From NCBI GenBank assembly GCA_947175455.1, contig CAMWMW010000142.1, forward strand, positions 1 to 5,669: a DNA stretch of 5,669 nt, in the 5' to 3' direction. Shown here piece after piece: positions 1-5,669 of this stretch (position 1 is its first letter; each line of letters opens with the position of its first letter). The stretch is from an uncultured Porphyromonadaceae bacterium (lineage in GTDB: Bacteria; Bacteroidota; Bacteroidia; Bacteroidales; Muribaculaceae). The position numbers were made by a program, and so were the translations under genes. Under the pieces are notes generated by a model. The model was not told the DNA's origin, ran no database searches, and saw only the letters and a program-made list of their open reading frames with translations.

Positions 1-107
1 CACCTCATAAAATCCTCTCAATGAACCTCACAATTAAATTTAAACAGTTTCTTATAATAAGCACAGCATTTACTTATTATAAACTAATTTTCAATATTTA
101 TTTATTC

Positions 108-225
108 AGAAACAGTTGAAACTGACAGTTCCTGAAGCACTGCGGCAGCCTTGTAAACTGTTTCTTATCGCTTGAATCCTGATTCTTCAGGTTTCGATGC
201 AAGGCTGATGCAATGATATTTTTTT
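108..225 (+). other. Crossing inverted repeats followed by a T-run; possible structured leader RNA or upstream terminator
   Basis: Three perfect inverted-repeat pairs can be read directly: 108-117 with 156-165 (10 bp, agaaacagtt), 131-137 with 185-191 (7 bp, cctgaag), and 146-153 with 200-207 (8 bp, cagccttg). The left arms occur in the same order as their right arms, so the pairs cross. They can form only as alternatives or as a pseudoknot. A run of seven T lies at 219-225, 11 bases after the last arm, which is farther than in a standard intrinsic terminator. Short palindromes (aactgacagtt at 120-130 and ctgcggcag at 140-148) lie inside the block. It could be a switching leader, the terminator of an upstream gene, or chance. 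The promoter position is unknown, so transcription of the block is not shown. Confidence 0.35.
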
Positions 226-293
226 AACAAAAGGGGAAGAGGATTGGTTTTGTGACGTGTCGCGGCGGAGAAAAAATTACGAATTTCTGCAAA

Positions 294-318
294 AATGTTA
301 TTAAACATTAAAACGTTT
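294..318. promoter_or_regulatory. Possible operator dyads upstream of the transporter gene
   Basis: AATGTT (294-299) and AACATT (304-309) form a perfect 6-bp inverted repeat with a 4-bp spacer. This 16-bp dyad has a size like Crp/Fnr-type operators, though it is not the Escherichia coli consensus. A second perfect palindrome, AAACGTTT, follows at 311-318. Both lie about 100-130 bases before the transporter start. The symmetry is visible in the sequence; regulator binding is inference. Confidence 0.25.
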
Positions 319-347
319 CAAAACCTTTTTTAAGATTTATAGTTTAA
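316..347 (+). promoter_or_regulatory. Weak candidate Bacteroidetes-type promoter
   Basis: TTTC at 316-319 and TAGTTTAA at 340-347 are separated by 20 bases, matching the usual spacing of the Bacteroides -33 (TTTG) and -7 (TAnnTTTG) elements. Both boxes match only partly. If real, transcription would begin near 353-357, leaving a leader of about 65 bases, and the dyads at 294-318 would sit at or just upstream of the -33 box. AT-rich DNA gives such partial matches by chance. Confidence 0.2.
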
Positions 348-420
348 TAATATGAACAAGTCACACAGGAATTGCAAATATTTCTTAAAATGACTTTTTG
401 TAAAACCTTATATAAATGCT

Positions 421-1722
421 ATGCTGACACTACAACTCTTATTTGTTTTGGCCGCGATCATCGTCGGAGCGCGTCTCGGAGGCATCGGCCTCGGCGTCAT
501 GGGCGGTGTCGGAATGGCGATACTGGTGTTCGTCTTCGGCCTTCAGCCTACTTCTCCCCCGATTGATGTCATGCTGATGATTGCGGCGGTGATTTCCGCA
601 GCCGCAGCCATGCAGGCGGCAGGCGGTCTGGATTATCTGGTAAAGCTGGCAGAGAAACTACTGAGAAAGAATCCCTCGCAAGTCACTATTATCAGTCCGT
701 TGGTGACTTATCTGTTTTCATTTGTCGCCGGTACAGGTCATGTGGCATATTCAGTTTTGCCGGTGATCGCGGAGGTTGCCCGGGAAACCAAGATACGTCC
801 CGAGCGTCCGTTGGGTATTGCCGTCATCGCCTCGCAGCAGGCGATAACCGCGAGTCCGATTTCAGCTGCCACAGTGGCGTTGCTCGGTTTGCTCACCGGC
901 TTCGACATCACTCTTTTCGATATTCTCAAGGTGTCTATTCCCGCTACGCTCATAGGCGTGATAATAGGAGCATTCCTTTCAAAGAGAGTAGGTAAGGAGC
1001 TATTGGAAGATCCGGAGTATCTTCGCCGCGTAGAGCAGGGCATGATTAAGGAAAACAGTCTTAAATTCAACGAAATAAAGAATCTTGGCAGAGCGAAGCT
1101 CTCTGTGGCTCTGTTTCTGCTCTCAACGGTGCTTATCGTGCTTTTCGGCTCGATACCGGCAATGCGTCCCTCATTCGACGGAACTCCGGTAGACATGCCG
1201 GCGATTATCGAGATTCTGATGCTAAGCACCTGTGCCATAATTCTTCTCACCGGCAAGATCAACGGAATCGCCCCGACCCAGGGAAGCGTCTTCATTGCCG
1301 GTATGCAGGCAGTGATAGCGATTTTCGGTATCGCATGGATGGGCGACACGTTCATCAACGGCAATATCACCGTGATTACAGAGGGTGTCAAGGGATTTGT
1401 GACACAATGGCCATGGCTCTTCGGAATAGCGCTTTTCGTCATGTCAATTCTTCTTTACAGTCAGGCGGCTACCGTCAGGGCAATAATGCCTTTAGGCATA
1501 GCGCTTGGAATGAATCCGTGGATGCTTATAGCCTTGTTCCCGGCTGTGAACGGTTATTTCTTTATTCCCAATTATCCGACAGTGGTGGCGGCTATAAACT
1601 TTGACCGCACCGGCACCACCCGCATCGGCAAATATGTGCTCAACCATTCTTTCATGATGCCCGGACTTGTCGCCACGATAGCGGCGATTCTTACCGGTCT
1701 GCTTCTGATACAGATATATTGA
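421..1722 (+). CDS. dcuB: Anaerobic C4-dicarboxylate transporter, Dcu family
   Basis: This is an inner-membrane carrier of the DcuA/DcuB family, which exchanges fumarate, malate or aspartate for succinate during anaerobic growth. The 433-residue protein is hydrophobic throughout, and its length equals that of E. coli DcuA. Family landmarks are GARLGGIGLG (16-25), AGGLDYL (67-73), AGTGHVAY (103-110), the stretch ASQQAITASPISAA (137-150), SQAATVRAIMP (347-357) and GTTRIGKYVLNHSF (398-411). A charged cytoplasmic-type loop lies at about 187-226. From memory of the E. coli proteins, VFVFGLQP, RPSF, FDRTGTT and NHSFMMPGL look closer to DcuB, but ASPISAA and GTTRIGK are also DcuA-like, so the A/B label is tentative. 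ATG 421 is the first ATG in frame after a stop at 391-393, and no Shine-Dalgarno is present. The asparaginase gene starts 55 bases downstream, so cotranscription is likely. Aspartate released by that enzyme is a plausible substrate. Confidence 0.95.
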   Translation: MLTLQLLFVLAAIIVGARLGGIGLGVMGGVGMAILVFVFGLQPTSPPIDVMLMIAAVISAAAAMQAAGGLDYLVKLAEKLLRKNPSQVTIISPLVTYLFSFVAGTGHVAYSVLPVIAEVARETKIRPERPLGIAVIASQQAITASPISAATVALLGLLTGFDITLFDILKVSIPATLIGVIIGAFLSKRVGKELLEDPEYLRRVEQGMIKENSLKFNEIKNLGRAKLSVALFLLSTVLIVLFGSIPAMRPSFDGTPVDMPAIIEILMLSTCAIILLTGKINGIAPTQGSVFIAGMQAVIAIFGIAWMGDTFINGNITVITEGVKGFVTQWPWLFGIALFVMSILLYSQAATVRAIMPLGIALGMNPWMLIALFPAVNGYFFIPNYPTVVAAINFDRTGTTRIGKYVLNHSFMMPGLVATIAAILTGLLLIQIY

Positions 1723-1777
1723 GAACCTTGCATTATCTGAACCATAAAAACCAATAATCAACTAAAATAATCAAGTT

Positions 1778-2839
1778 ATGAAAAATCTGAAAAAATTGAG
1801 CCTGCTGGCAGTAGTGTTGCTGACCTCTGTCGCCACAGCGTTCGCCCAGCAAAAACCGAATGTGTATATTCTTGCTACCGGCGGAACTATCGCAGGAACC
1901 GGCAAATCCGCCACGGCATCCGGTTATACGGCGGGTCAGGTGGCAATCCAGTCGCTTATCGACGCTGTGCCCCAGATGCAGGATGTGGCAAATGTCACCG
2001 GTGAGCAGGTTGTCAACATCGGCTCGCAGGATATGAACGACCAGGTGTGGCTTACTCTTGCCAAACGAATCAACGAGCTTCTCGCCCAGAGCAATGTGGA
2101 CGGCATCGTGATCACTCACGGAACCGATACCATGGAAGAGACCGCTTACTTCCTCAATCTTACAGTGAAGAGCGACAAGCCTGTAGTGCTCACCGGAGCC
2201 ATGCGTCCCTCGACGGCGATGAGTGCCGACGGACCTCTCAACCTGTATAACTCCGTTGTCACTGCCGCAGACCCGTCGTCAAAAGGGCGAGGCGTGATGA
2301 TTGTGATGAACGGTCTAATCCTCGGCGCGCATTCCACACAGAAAATGAATACCACCGATGTGCAGACATTCCAGGCTCCCGATGCCGGTCCGCTCGGATA
2401 TGTCTATAACAGCAAGCCTTACTACAACATGCAGACACTGAAAAAGCACACAACGGAATCTGTGTTCGATGTCACCAATCTTACGAGCCTTCCAAAAGTC
2501 GGAATCGTTTACGCCTATTCGAATGTGGAGGCGGATGTCATGAATCCTTTCCTTACCAACGGGTATCAGGGTGTGATCCACGCAGGTCTCGGAAACGGCA
2601 ACTATCACAAGAACATATTCCCGAAACTTCTCGAAGCCCGCAAGCTCGGCATAATCGTTGTCCGTTCGAGCCGCGTGCCTACCGGTCCGACAACTCTTTA
2701 TGACGAGGTGGACGATGCCAAATATCAGTTTGTGGCATCATGGGAACTTAATCCTCAGAAAGCCCGCGTGCTGCTTATGCTTGCCCTCACACGCACAAAA
2801 GACTGGCAGCAGATCCAGAAATATTTCGAAGAATACTAA
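1778..2839 (+). CDS. ansB: Periplasmic type II L-asparaginase
   Basis: The enzyme hydrolyses L-asparagine to L-aspartate and ammonia in the periplasm. The 353-residue precursor has a Sec signal peptide (basic start, hydrophobic core at about 7-20) with probable cleavage after A-F-A at residue 23. The mature part resembles E. coli AnsB over its whole length. Catalytic residues can be placed by motif: Thr37 in TGGTIAG (nucleophile), Tyr50 in GYTAG, Ser83 in GSQDMND, Thr116-Asp117 in HGTDTMEETA, Lys189 in STQKMNTTDV, and Glu310 in YDEVDDAKY. All are present, so the enzyme should be active. The sequence GAMRPSTAMSADGP (140-153) is also a family hallmark. The signal peptide and closeness to AnsB argue against a cytoplasmic type I enzyme. 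It lies between a Dcu carrier and a porin; pairing of Dcu carriers with asparaginase genes is known in other anaerobes. A secondary glutaminase activity cannot be judged from sequence. Confidence 0.97.
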   Translation: MKNLKKLSLLAVVLLTSVATAFAQQKPNVYILATGGTIAGTGKSATASGYTAGQVAIQSLIDAVPQMQDVANVTGEQVVNIGSQDMNDQVWLTLAKRINELLAQSNVDGIVITHGTDTMEETAYFLNLTVKSDKPVVLTGAMRPSTAMSADGPLNLYNSVVTAADPSSKGRGVMIVMNGLILGAHSTQKMNTTDVQTFQAPDAGPLGYVYNSKPYYNMQTLKKHTTESVFDVTNLTSLPKVGIVYAYSNVEADVMNPFLTNGYQGVIHAGLGNGNYHKNIFPKLLEARKLGIIVVRSSRVPTGPTTLYDEVDDAKYQFVASWELNPQKARVLLMLALTRTKDWQQIQKYFEEY

Positions 2840-2844
2840 AATAT

Positions 2845-2881
2845 TCAGAAGCTGTTTAAACTCAGTTTAAACAGCTTCTGA
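2845..2881. repeat. Perfect 17-bp-stem palindrome between asparaginase and porin genes
   Basis: Bases 2845-2861 pair without mismatch with 2865-2881, leaving a 3-base apex (a more relaxed loop would be five bases, 2861-2865). The stem begins six bases after the asparaginase stop codon at 2837-2839. No T-run follows on the plus strand, where the next bases are taccagtc, so it is not a standard intrinsic terminator. Likely roles are a 3'-end-stabilising or attenuating hairpin that sets the porin level relative to the enzyme, a partial terminator, or a dispersed palindromic repeat. The half-site tttaaacagcttct (2866-2879) closely matches tttaaacagtttct at 39-52. Confidence 0.7.
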
Positions 2882-2883
2882 TA

Positions 2884-2895
2884 CCAGTCAACTGG
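2884..2895. repeat. Small inverted repeat CCAGT-CA-ACTGG
   Basis: A perfect 5-bp inverted repeat with a 2-base spacer lies three bases after the large palindrome and 32 bases before the porin start. It could be a short operator or an accessory hairpin in the porin leader. Its length is also compatible with chance. Confidence 0.3.
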
Positions 2896-2927
2896 AAAAA
2901 CAATATTTACCATAAATCTAAAACAAG

Positions 2928-4133
2928 ATGAAACACATATCCATATTGTTTGCCGGCGCGGCAATGTGCGCGCTGCCCGGAATGGCTCAGCAAGAGAGAA
3001 CAAACAATTACAGAACCACAACCGAAGAGGGAATAATAGAGAGTATCGCCAACATTGAAAAGAAAACGGATAAATTCAATCTGTTTCTTGACATGCACGG
3101 CTCGTTCAATCTTGACTGGAACGGCTCGCATTTCGATGAGGCAAAGTTCAAGATGAATCAGCTGCGTGTCGAGGCAAAGGGAAACATCAACGATTGGCTG
3201 AGCTATCGTTATCGCCAGCGTCTCAACAAAGGCGACAGCCAGAACGGCTACCGTGACAATGTGCTCAACAGCATAGATATAGCCGGAATCGGAATCAATC
3301 TTGACAAATGGTCATTCTTCCTTGGAAAGCAATGTGCCTCTTACGGAGGTATTGAGTTTGACATGAACCCGATCGAGATCTATCAGTATTCCGACATGGT
3401 AGACTATATGAGCAACTTCATGAGCGGTGTCAATGTGGCGTATAATTTCACTCCAAAGCAGCAGCTGCAGTTCCAGGTGCTCCACGCTTACCACGACAGT
3501 TCCCGCGAGATGTATGGCAATTACACCAAGGCAAAGATACCGTTGCTTTATACCGTCAACTGGAACGGTAACTTCAACGATGTCTACAAGACACGTTGGT
3601 CAGCATCGTTCATGAACGAGACAAAGGGTGAGCATATGTGGTATTTCGCATTGGGTAATGACTTCAATATCTCCGACAAGGTCCAGGCATATTTCGACTG
3701 GCTGTATACCCGCGAGGGTGTTGACCGCAAGGGCATCATCACAAGTATCGTCCAGCCCGACGGCTGGGAGTCCACCACCGGCTACAAGACCGCCAAGACC
3801 GATATCATGTCTTTTATTCTCCATCTCAACTACCGTTTCCATCCGGCATGGAACATATTCGCGAAAGCCATGGCTGAAAACGAGGGAGTCTACAAGACTC
3901 ATGAGCAGGAGGGAGCCCCGGGTCACACCATCGAGGCAGGACGTTACCGCACGGCATGGGGTTATGTAGGCGGCATCGAGTATTATCCGCTCAAAGACCG
4001 CAACCTGCATTTCTTCGCCGCCTATGTCGGACGCACCTACAAATATTCCAACCGTGCGAAAGTATATGGCGTCGATGATTACTCCACAAACCAGTTCTCA
4101 GTGGGATTCATCTGGCATATGCCTGTATTCTGA
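2928..4133 (+). CDS. Outer-membrane beta-barrel porin, OprO/OprP-like
   Basis: This is probably an outer-membrane diffusion channel. The 401-residue precursor has a signal peptide with likely cleavage after G-M-A at residue 20, leaving Gln-Gln at the mature end. A short polar, helix-prone segment (about 30-48) precedes alternating aromatic and polar strands that continue to the C-terminus. The last residue is Phe401 (WHMPVF), the usual outer-membrane insertion signal. The segment KWSFFLGKQCASYGGIEFD (127-145), followed by NPIEIYQYSDM (147-157), resembles the strand-loop pattern of Bacteroidetes proteins assigned to the phosphate-selective porin O/P family. The family name does not prove phosphate specificity. 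Its position 88 bases after the asparaginase suggests entry of asparagine or related solutes, which is inference. ATG 2928 gives a complete signal peptide. It could instead be an uncharacterised barrel of another family, but the barrel nature is secure. Confidence 0.85.
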   Translation: MKHISILFAGAAMCALPGMAQQERTNNYRTTTEEGIIESIANIEKKTDKFNLFLDMHGSFNLDWNGSHFDEAKFKMNQLRVEAKGNINDWLSYRYRQRLNKGDSQNGYRDNVLNSIDIAGIGINLDKWSFFLGKQCASYGGIEFDMNPIEIYQYSDMVDYMSNFMSGVNVAYNFTPKQQLQFQVLHAYHDSSREMYGNYTKAKIPLLYTVNWNGNFNDVYKTRWSASFMNETKGEHMWYFALGNDFNISDKVQAYFDWLYTREGVDRKGIITSIVQPDGWESTTGYKTAKTDIMSFILHLNYRFHPAWNIFAKAMAENEGVYKTHEQEGAPGHTIEAGRYRTAWGYVGGIEYYPLKDRNLHFFAAYVGRTYKYSNRAKVYGVDDYSTNQFSVGFIWHMPVF

Positions 4134-4167
4134 CAAGCAATTTTCAAAACTGCCGAATAATTCTGTA

Positions 4168-4220
4168 AAAGCGAAGGAGACGGTGCGCCGACAAGCGCAT
4201 CGTCTCCCTTGCTTTGTTTT
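4168..4220. terminator. Bidirectional intrinsic terminator between convergent genes
   Basis: Bases 4168-4188 pair with 4195-4215 around a six-base loop. The 21-position stem has one clear mismatch (4175 with 4208) and two G-U wobbles. On the plus strand the stem ends in ttt and is followed by gttttc, a usable U-tract. On the minus strand the A-tract at 4167-4170 gives the U-tract. The hairpin starts 34 bases after the porin stop and lies 52 bases beyond the stop of the minus-strand gene, so it can end transcription from both sides. Confidence 0.85.
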
Positions 4221-4267
4221 CAGAACACTCTGATCGGTTTTCAGCAGAATCCATCATGAACCAGACC

Positions 4268-5464
4268 TTATCTGTATATTCTGGCGCCGATTCCGAGCAT
4301 AAGGTTCTGTGGGTCTTTGAAATTGCCGAGGCGGTAGCCCGCGTTCAGGAAAATGTTGTCGGTAACGAATGCCTTGACTGTCAGCATCTGGTAGAACCGC
4401 ATCTCTCCGTGCGGACTCAGCAGGTCGTAACACAGACCGGCGCTTATTGCGAATATGGGCATTGTGAGTTCCGCTACGGCGGCAGTTCCGATTCTCATCT
4501 GTTTCCCGAATGGAGGACGGGAGAATGTGGCTTCGTCGTAGTATCCCCCCTGCCAGTAAGGTCCGAGTCCTGCGCTTCTGTCATATTGCATGTCGATTGC
4601 GAGTCCGGCAGTCAGCCAGCGGCTGATTTTCCGCATCGGAGACAGTTGCAGACCGCCGACACCGTATGTTCCCGGCAGCAGAGTCTCTATATCCTCTATT
4701 ATGACATGCCGTTTGCGCCAGGCTCCGTATGCGAGGATGTCGAGAAGCCAGCGAGGTCTGTCGGCATCCTGTTTCATATAATCGGGAGCATCTGCATACC
4801 GCATCCTGTTGAATACATACGAGGCTCCGAATGACAGACCGATGGTGTTGATTCCGGAATTAGGAAATGAGGTGTTTCCGTTGGAGAAATGTGTGGCTTC
4901 AAATCCTAAAGACAGTTGCCAGCGGGGGGCGGGCGCATAGGTCAGTTTCACGCCTATTCCCATGTGGGCGGTTGCTCTTGTCGAGATTGCCGAGTTAAGG
5001 AAACCGGCGTCCCTGTCTCCGCTTCTGTCGCGCCAACCGAAAGCAGTACCGAATCTCCATTCGTAACCAAGCCAGAGCCTGCTGCCGAAATGTTTGAAAG
5101 GCGCGCCTTGATATACATATGCCGAAACAGGGGTTCCGAGCAGACGCGAGGAGAAAAATGTTCTTGTATCCACCCCTATCCCTTGATATAAGCCGTTATA
5201 AAGCATACCCTTCTCGGACTTCGGGTTGAAACAGAAATCAGTGCGGAGAGATGCGGACATGGCGGCATGCACCGGATGTGCATATATGTTGTCACCGGTC
5301 AGGAAAGAGTTTGTGGGCGCGACATAAGCAGGCGACAGTTCCACGCCGACACGCCATTGCATCGGGCAGGAGAATGCTCCCGGTATGGTGTCTGTGCCGG
5401 GAATGCGGGCGTTTGCCGACAGAGCCGTTGCCGACAGTATCAGGGCGAATAACAGTTTTTTCAT
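4268..5464 (-). CDS. PagL-like acyloxyacyl hydrolase (putative lipid A deacylase), outer-membrane barrel
   Basis: The protein resembles the Bacteroidetes branch of the PagL/acyloxyacyl hydrolase family, outer-membrane enzymes that remove an acyl chain from lipid A. With the chosen start it has 398 residues, far longer than Pseudomonas PagL but similar to Bacteroidetes members as I recall them. A signal peptide (MKKLLF, hydrophobic core) probably ends after A-N-A at residue 19. Motifs in order are TNSF (51-54), YQGIGV (93-98), GTPVSAYVYQGAPF (110-123), YEWRFGTAFGW (134-144) and HFSNGNTSFPNSGIN (192-206). His192 and Ser194 match the PagL catalytic His-x-Ser. The position 14 residues after the His, where I recall PagL having Glu, is Asn206. 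The region after about 225 continues as barrel-like strands. An in-frame ATG at 5480-5482 would add MIILSK; 5464 is preferred because the signal peptide then begins with Met-Lys-Lys. It is convergent with the porin and forms its own unit. Confidence 0.82.
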   Translation of the reverse strand: MKKLLFALILSATALSANARIPGTDTIPGAFSCPMQWRVGVELSPAYVAPTNSFLTGDNIYAHPVHAAMSASLRTDFCFNPKSEKGMLYNGLYQGIGVDTRTFFSSRLLGTPVSAYVYQGAPFKHFGSRLWLGYEWRFGTAFGWRDRSGDRDAGFLNSAISTRATAHMGIGVKLTYAPAPRWQLSLGFEATHFSNGNTSFPNSGINTIGLSFGASYVFNRMRYADAPDYMKQDADRPRWLLDILAYGAWRKRHVIIEDIETLLPGTYGVGGLQLSPMRKISRWLTAGLAIDMQYDRSAGLGPYWQGGYYDEATFSRPPFGKQMRIGTAAVAELTMPIFAISAGLCYDLLSPHGEMRFYQMLTVKAFVTDNIFLNAGYRLGNFKDPQNLMLGIGARIYR

Positions 5465-5669
5465 TTTTGATAAGATTATCATGTCTTCTTGTTGATTTTA
5501 TAAGATACCCTTCTATGAAACCAAAATTGTTTACACTTTTATCATTCTGTCCATTTTCGGGACGAGTGTTATATTGAGAATTAAGAAATTCTTGCGGACT
5601 GTCCCAAGAGCCAGCTCCCAAATCATCAAATGGTCGACCTCCTGTGAATATTCCAGAGACATAAACGTT
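5465..5669. other. Upstream region of the PagL-like gene, no convincing gene
   Basis: This AT-rich stretch should hold the minus-strand promoter and leader of the PagL-like gene. No good match to the Bacteroides -33/-7 pair was found; the segment complementary to 5494-5530 has only partial matches with wrong spacing. A perfect 11-base palindrome, aagaaattctt, lies at 5583-5593. Open but uncharacterised frames touch the window edge on both strands, and none has recognisable motifs. A gene fragment entering from beyond 5669 cannot be excluded. Confidence 0.4.

Larger units (their letters stand above)
1..420. other. Upstream intergenic region, AT-rich, non-coding
   Basis: This 420-base stretch has no open frame that looks like a protein. 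It carries a near-repeat of a 15-base motif, taaac(a/t)gtttcttat at 41-55 and 154-168 (one mismatch). It also has crossing inverted repeats at 108-207, a 7-T run at 219-225, a direct repeat gatgcaa at 196-202 and 207-213 (11-base period), and dyads at 294-318. The more GC-rich patch at 252-270 has no obvious role. The region probably contains the promoter and 5' leader of the transporter gene, and possibly the 3' end or terminator of a gene outside the window. No gene end is visible at position 1. Confidence 0.6.

Noticed and set aside
252..270. TGTGACGTGTCGCGG as a Crp-like site
   Set aside because: Only the left half resembles TGTGA; the right half does not give the symmetric TCACA, so there is no dyad.
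372..566. 64-codon plus-strand frame overlapping the transporter start
   Set aside because: It starts at a TTG, and its second half is an Arg-rich out-of-frame reading of the transporter gene.
738..1442. 234-codon open frame on the minus strand inside the transporter gene
   Set aside because: It is fully antisense to a clear Dcu-family gene, has no family motifs, and is best explained as a shadow of the coding strand's codon bias.
1723..1777. Terminator or promoter between transporter and asparaginase genes
   Set aside because: The 55-base gap has no strong hairpin, only a short direct repeat (gaacc), and no recognisable promoter boxes, so read-through is the simpler view.
3600..4010. 136-codon minus-strand frame inside the porin gene
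   Set aside because: It is antisense to a porin gene with signal peptide and C-terminal Phe, and shows no independent evidence of coding.
4214..4834. 206-codon plus-strand frame over the PagL-like gene
   Set aside because: It is the complement of the well-supported minus-strand gene, overlaps the terminator, and its translation is Ser/Cys/Arg-rich without motifs.
5292..5621. 109-codon minus-strand frame overlapping the start of the PagL-like gene
   Set aside because: Its last two thirds are an out-of-frame reading of the PagL-like signal peptide and N-terminus. Only the part beyond 5480 could be real, and it has no recognisable motif.

Overview
The window reads as a chromosomal segment of an anaerobic gut Bacteroidales bacterium. 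GC is near 50%, which fits Muribaculaceae or a relative, but that is inference and no taxonomic marker gene is present. Supporting signs are AT-rich translation starts without Shine-Dalgarno sequences, Sec signal peptides ending in A-x-A before Gln or Arg, two outer-membrane beta-barrel genes of Bacteroidetes type, and a C4-dicarboxylate transporter beside a periplasmic asparaginase.

Layout: positions 1-420 are AT-rich and non-coding. They hold a block of nested and crossing inverted repeats (108-207), a T-run (219-225) and small dyads (294-318) ahead of the first gene. Three plus-strand genes follow: a Dcu-family C4-dicarboxylate transporter (421-1722), a type II L-asparaginase with an intact catalytic set (1778-2839), and a beta-barrel porin of the OprO/OprP-like group (2928-4133). 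A 17-bp-stem palindrome without a U-tract (2845-2881) lies between asparaginase and porin. A long hairpin at 4168-4215, flanked by A- and T-rich tracts, separates the porin from a convergent minus-strand gene (5464 down to 4268) for a PagL/acyloxyacyl-hydrolase-like outer-membrane protein, probably a lipid A deacylase. The last 205 bases are upstream DNA of that gene with no convincing coding sequence.

Working model, inferred from family knowledge and gene order: the porin admits asparagine or other small anionic or amidated solutes, the asparaginase hydrolyses asparagine in the periplasm to aspartate and ammonia, and the Dcu carrier takes up aspartate or fumarate in exchange for succinate. 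This would feed nitrogen assimilation and fumarate respiration. The PagL-like gene is transcribed separately and looks functionally unrelated.

I see no RNA gene, CRISPR array, insertion sequence or phage gene. The genes are familiar families. The less explained material is non-coding: the crossing inverted repeats upstream of the transporter, the intra-operon palindrome, and the related motifs they share.
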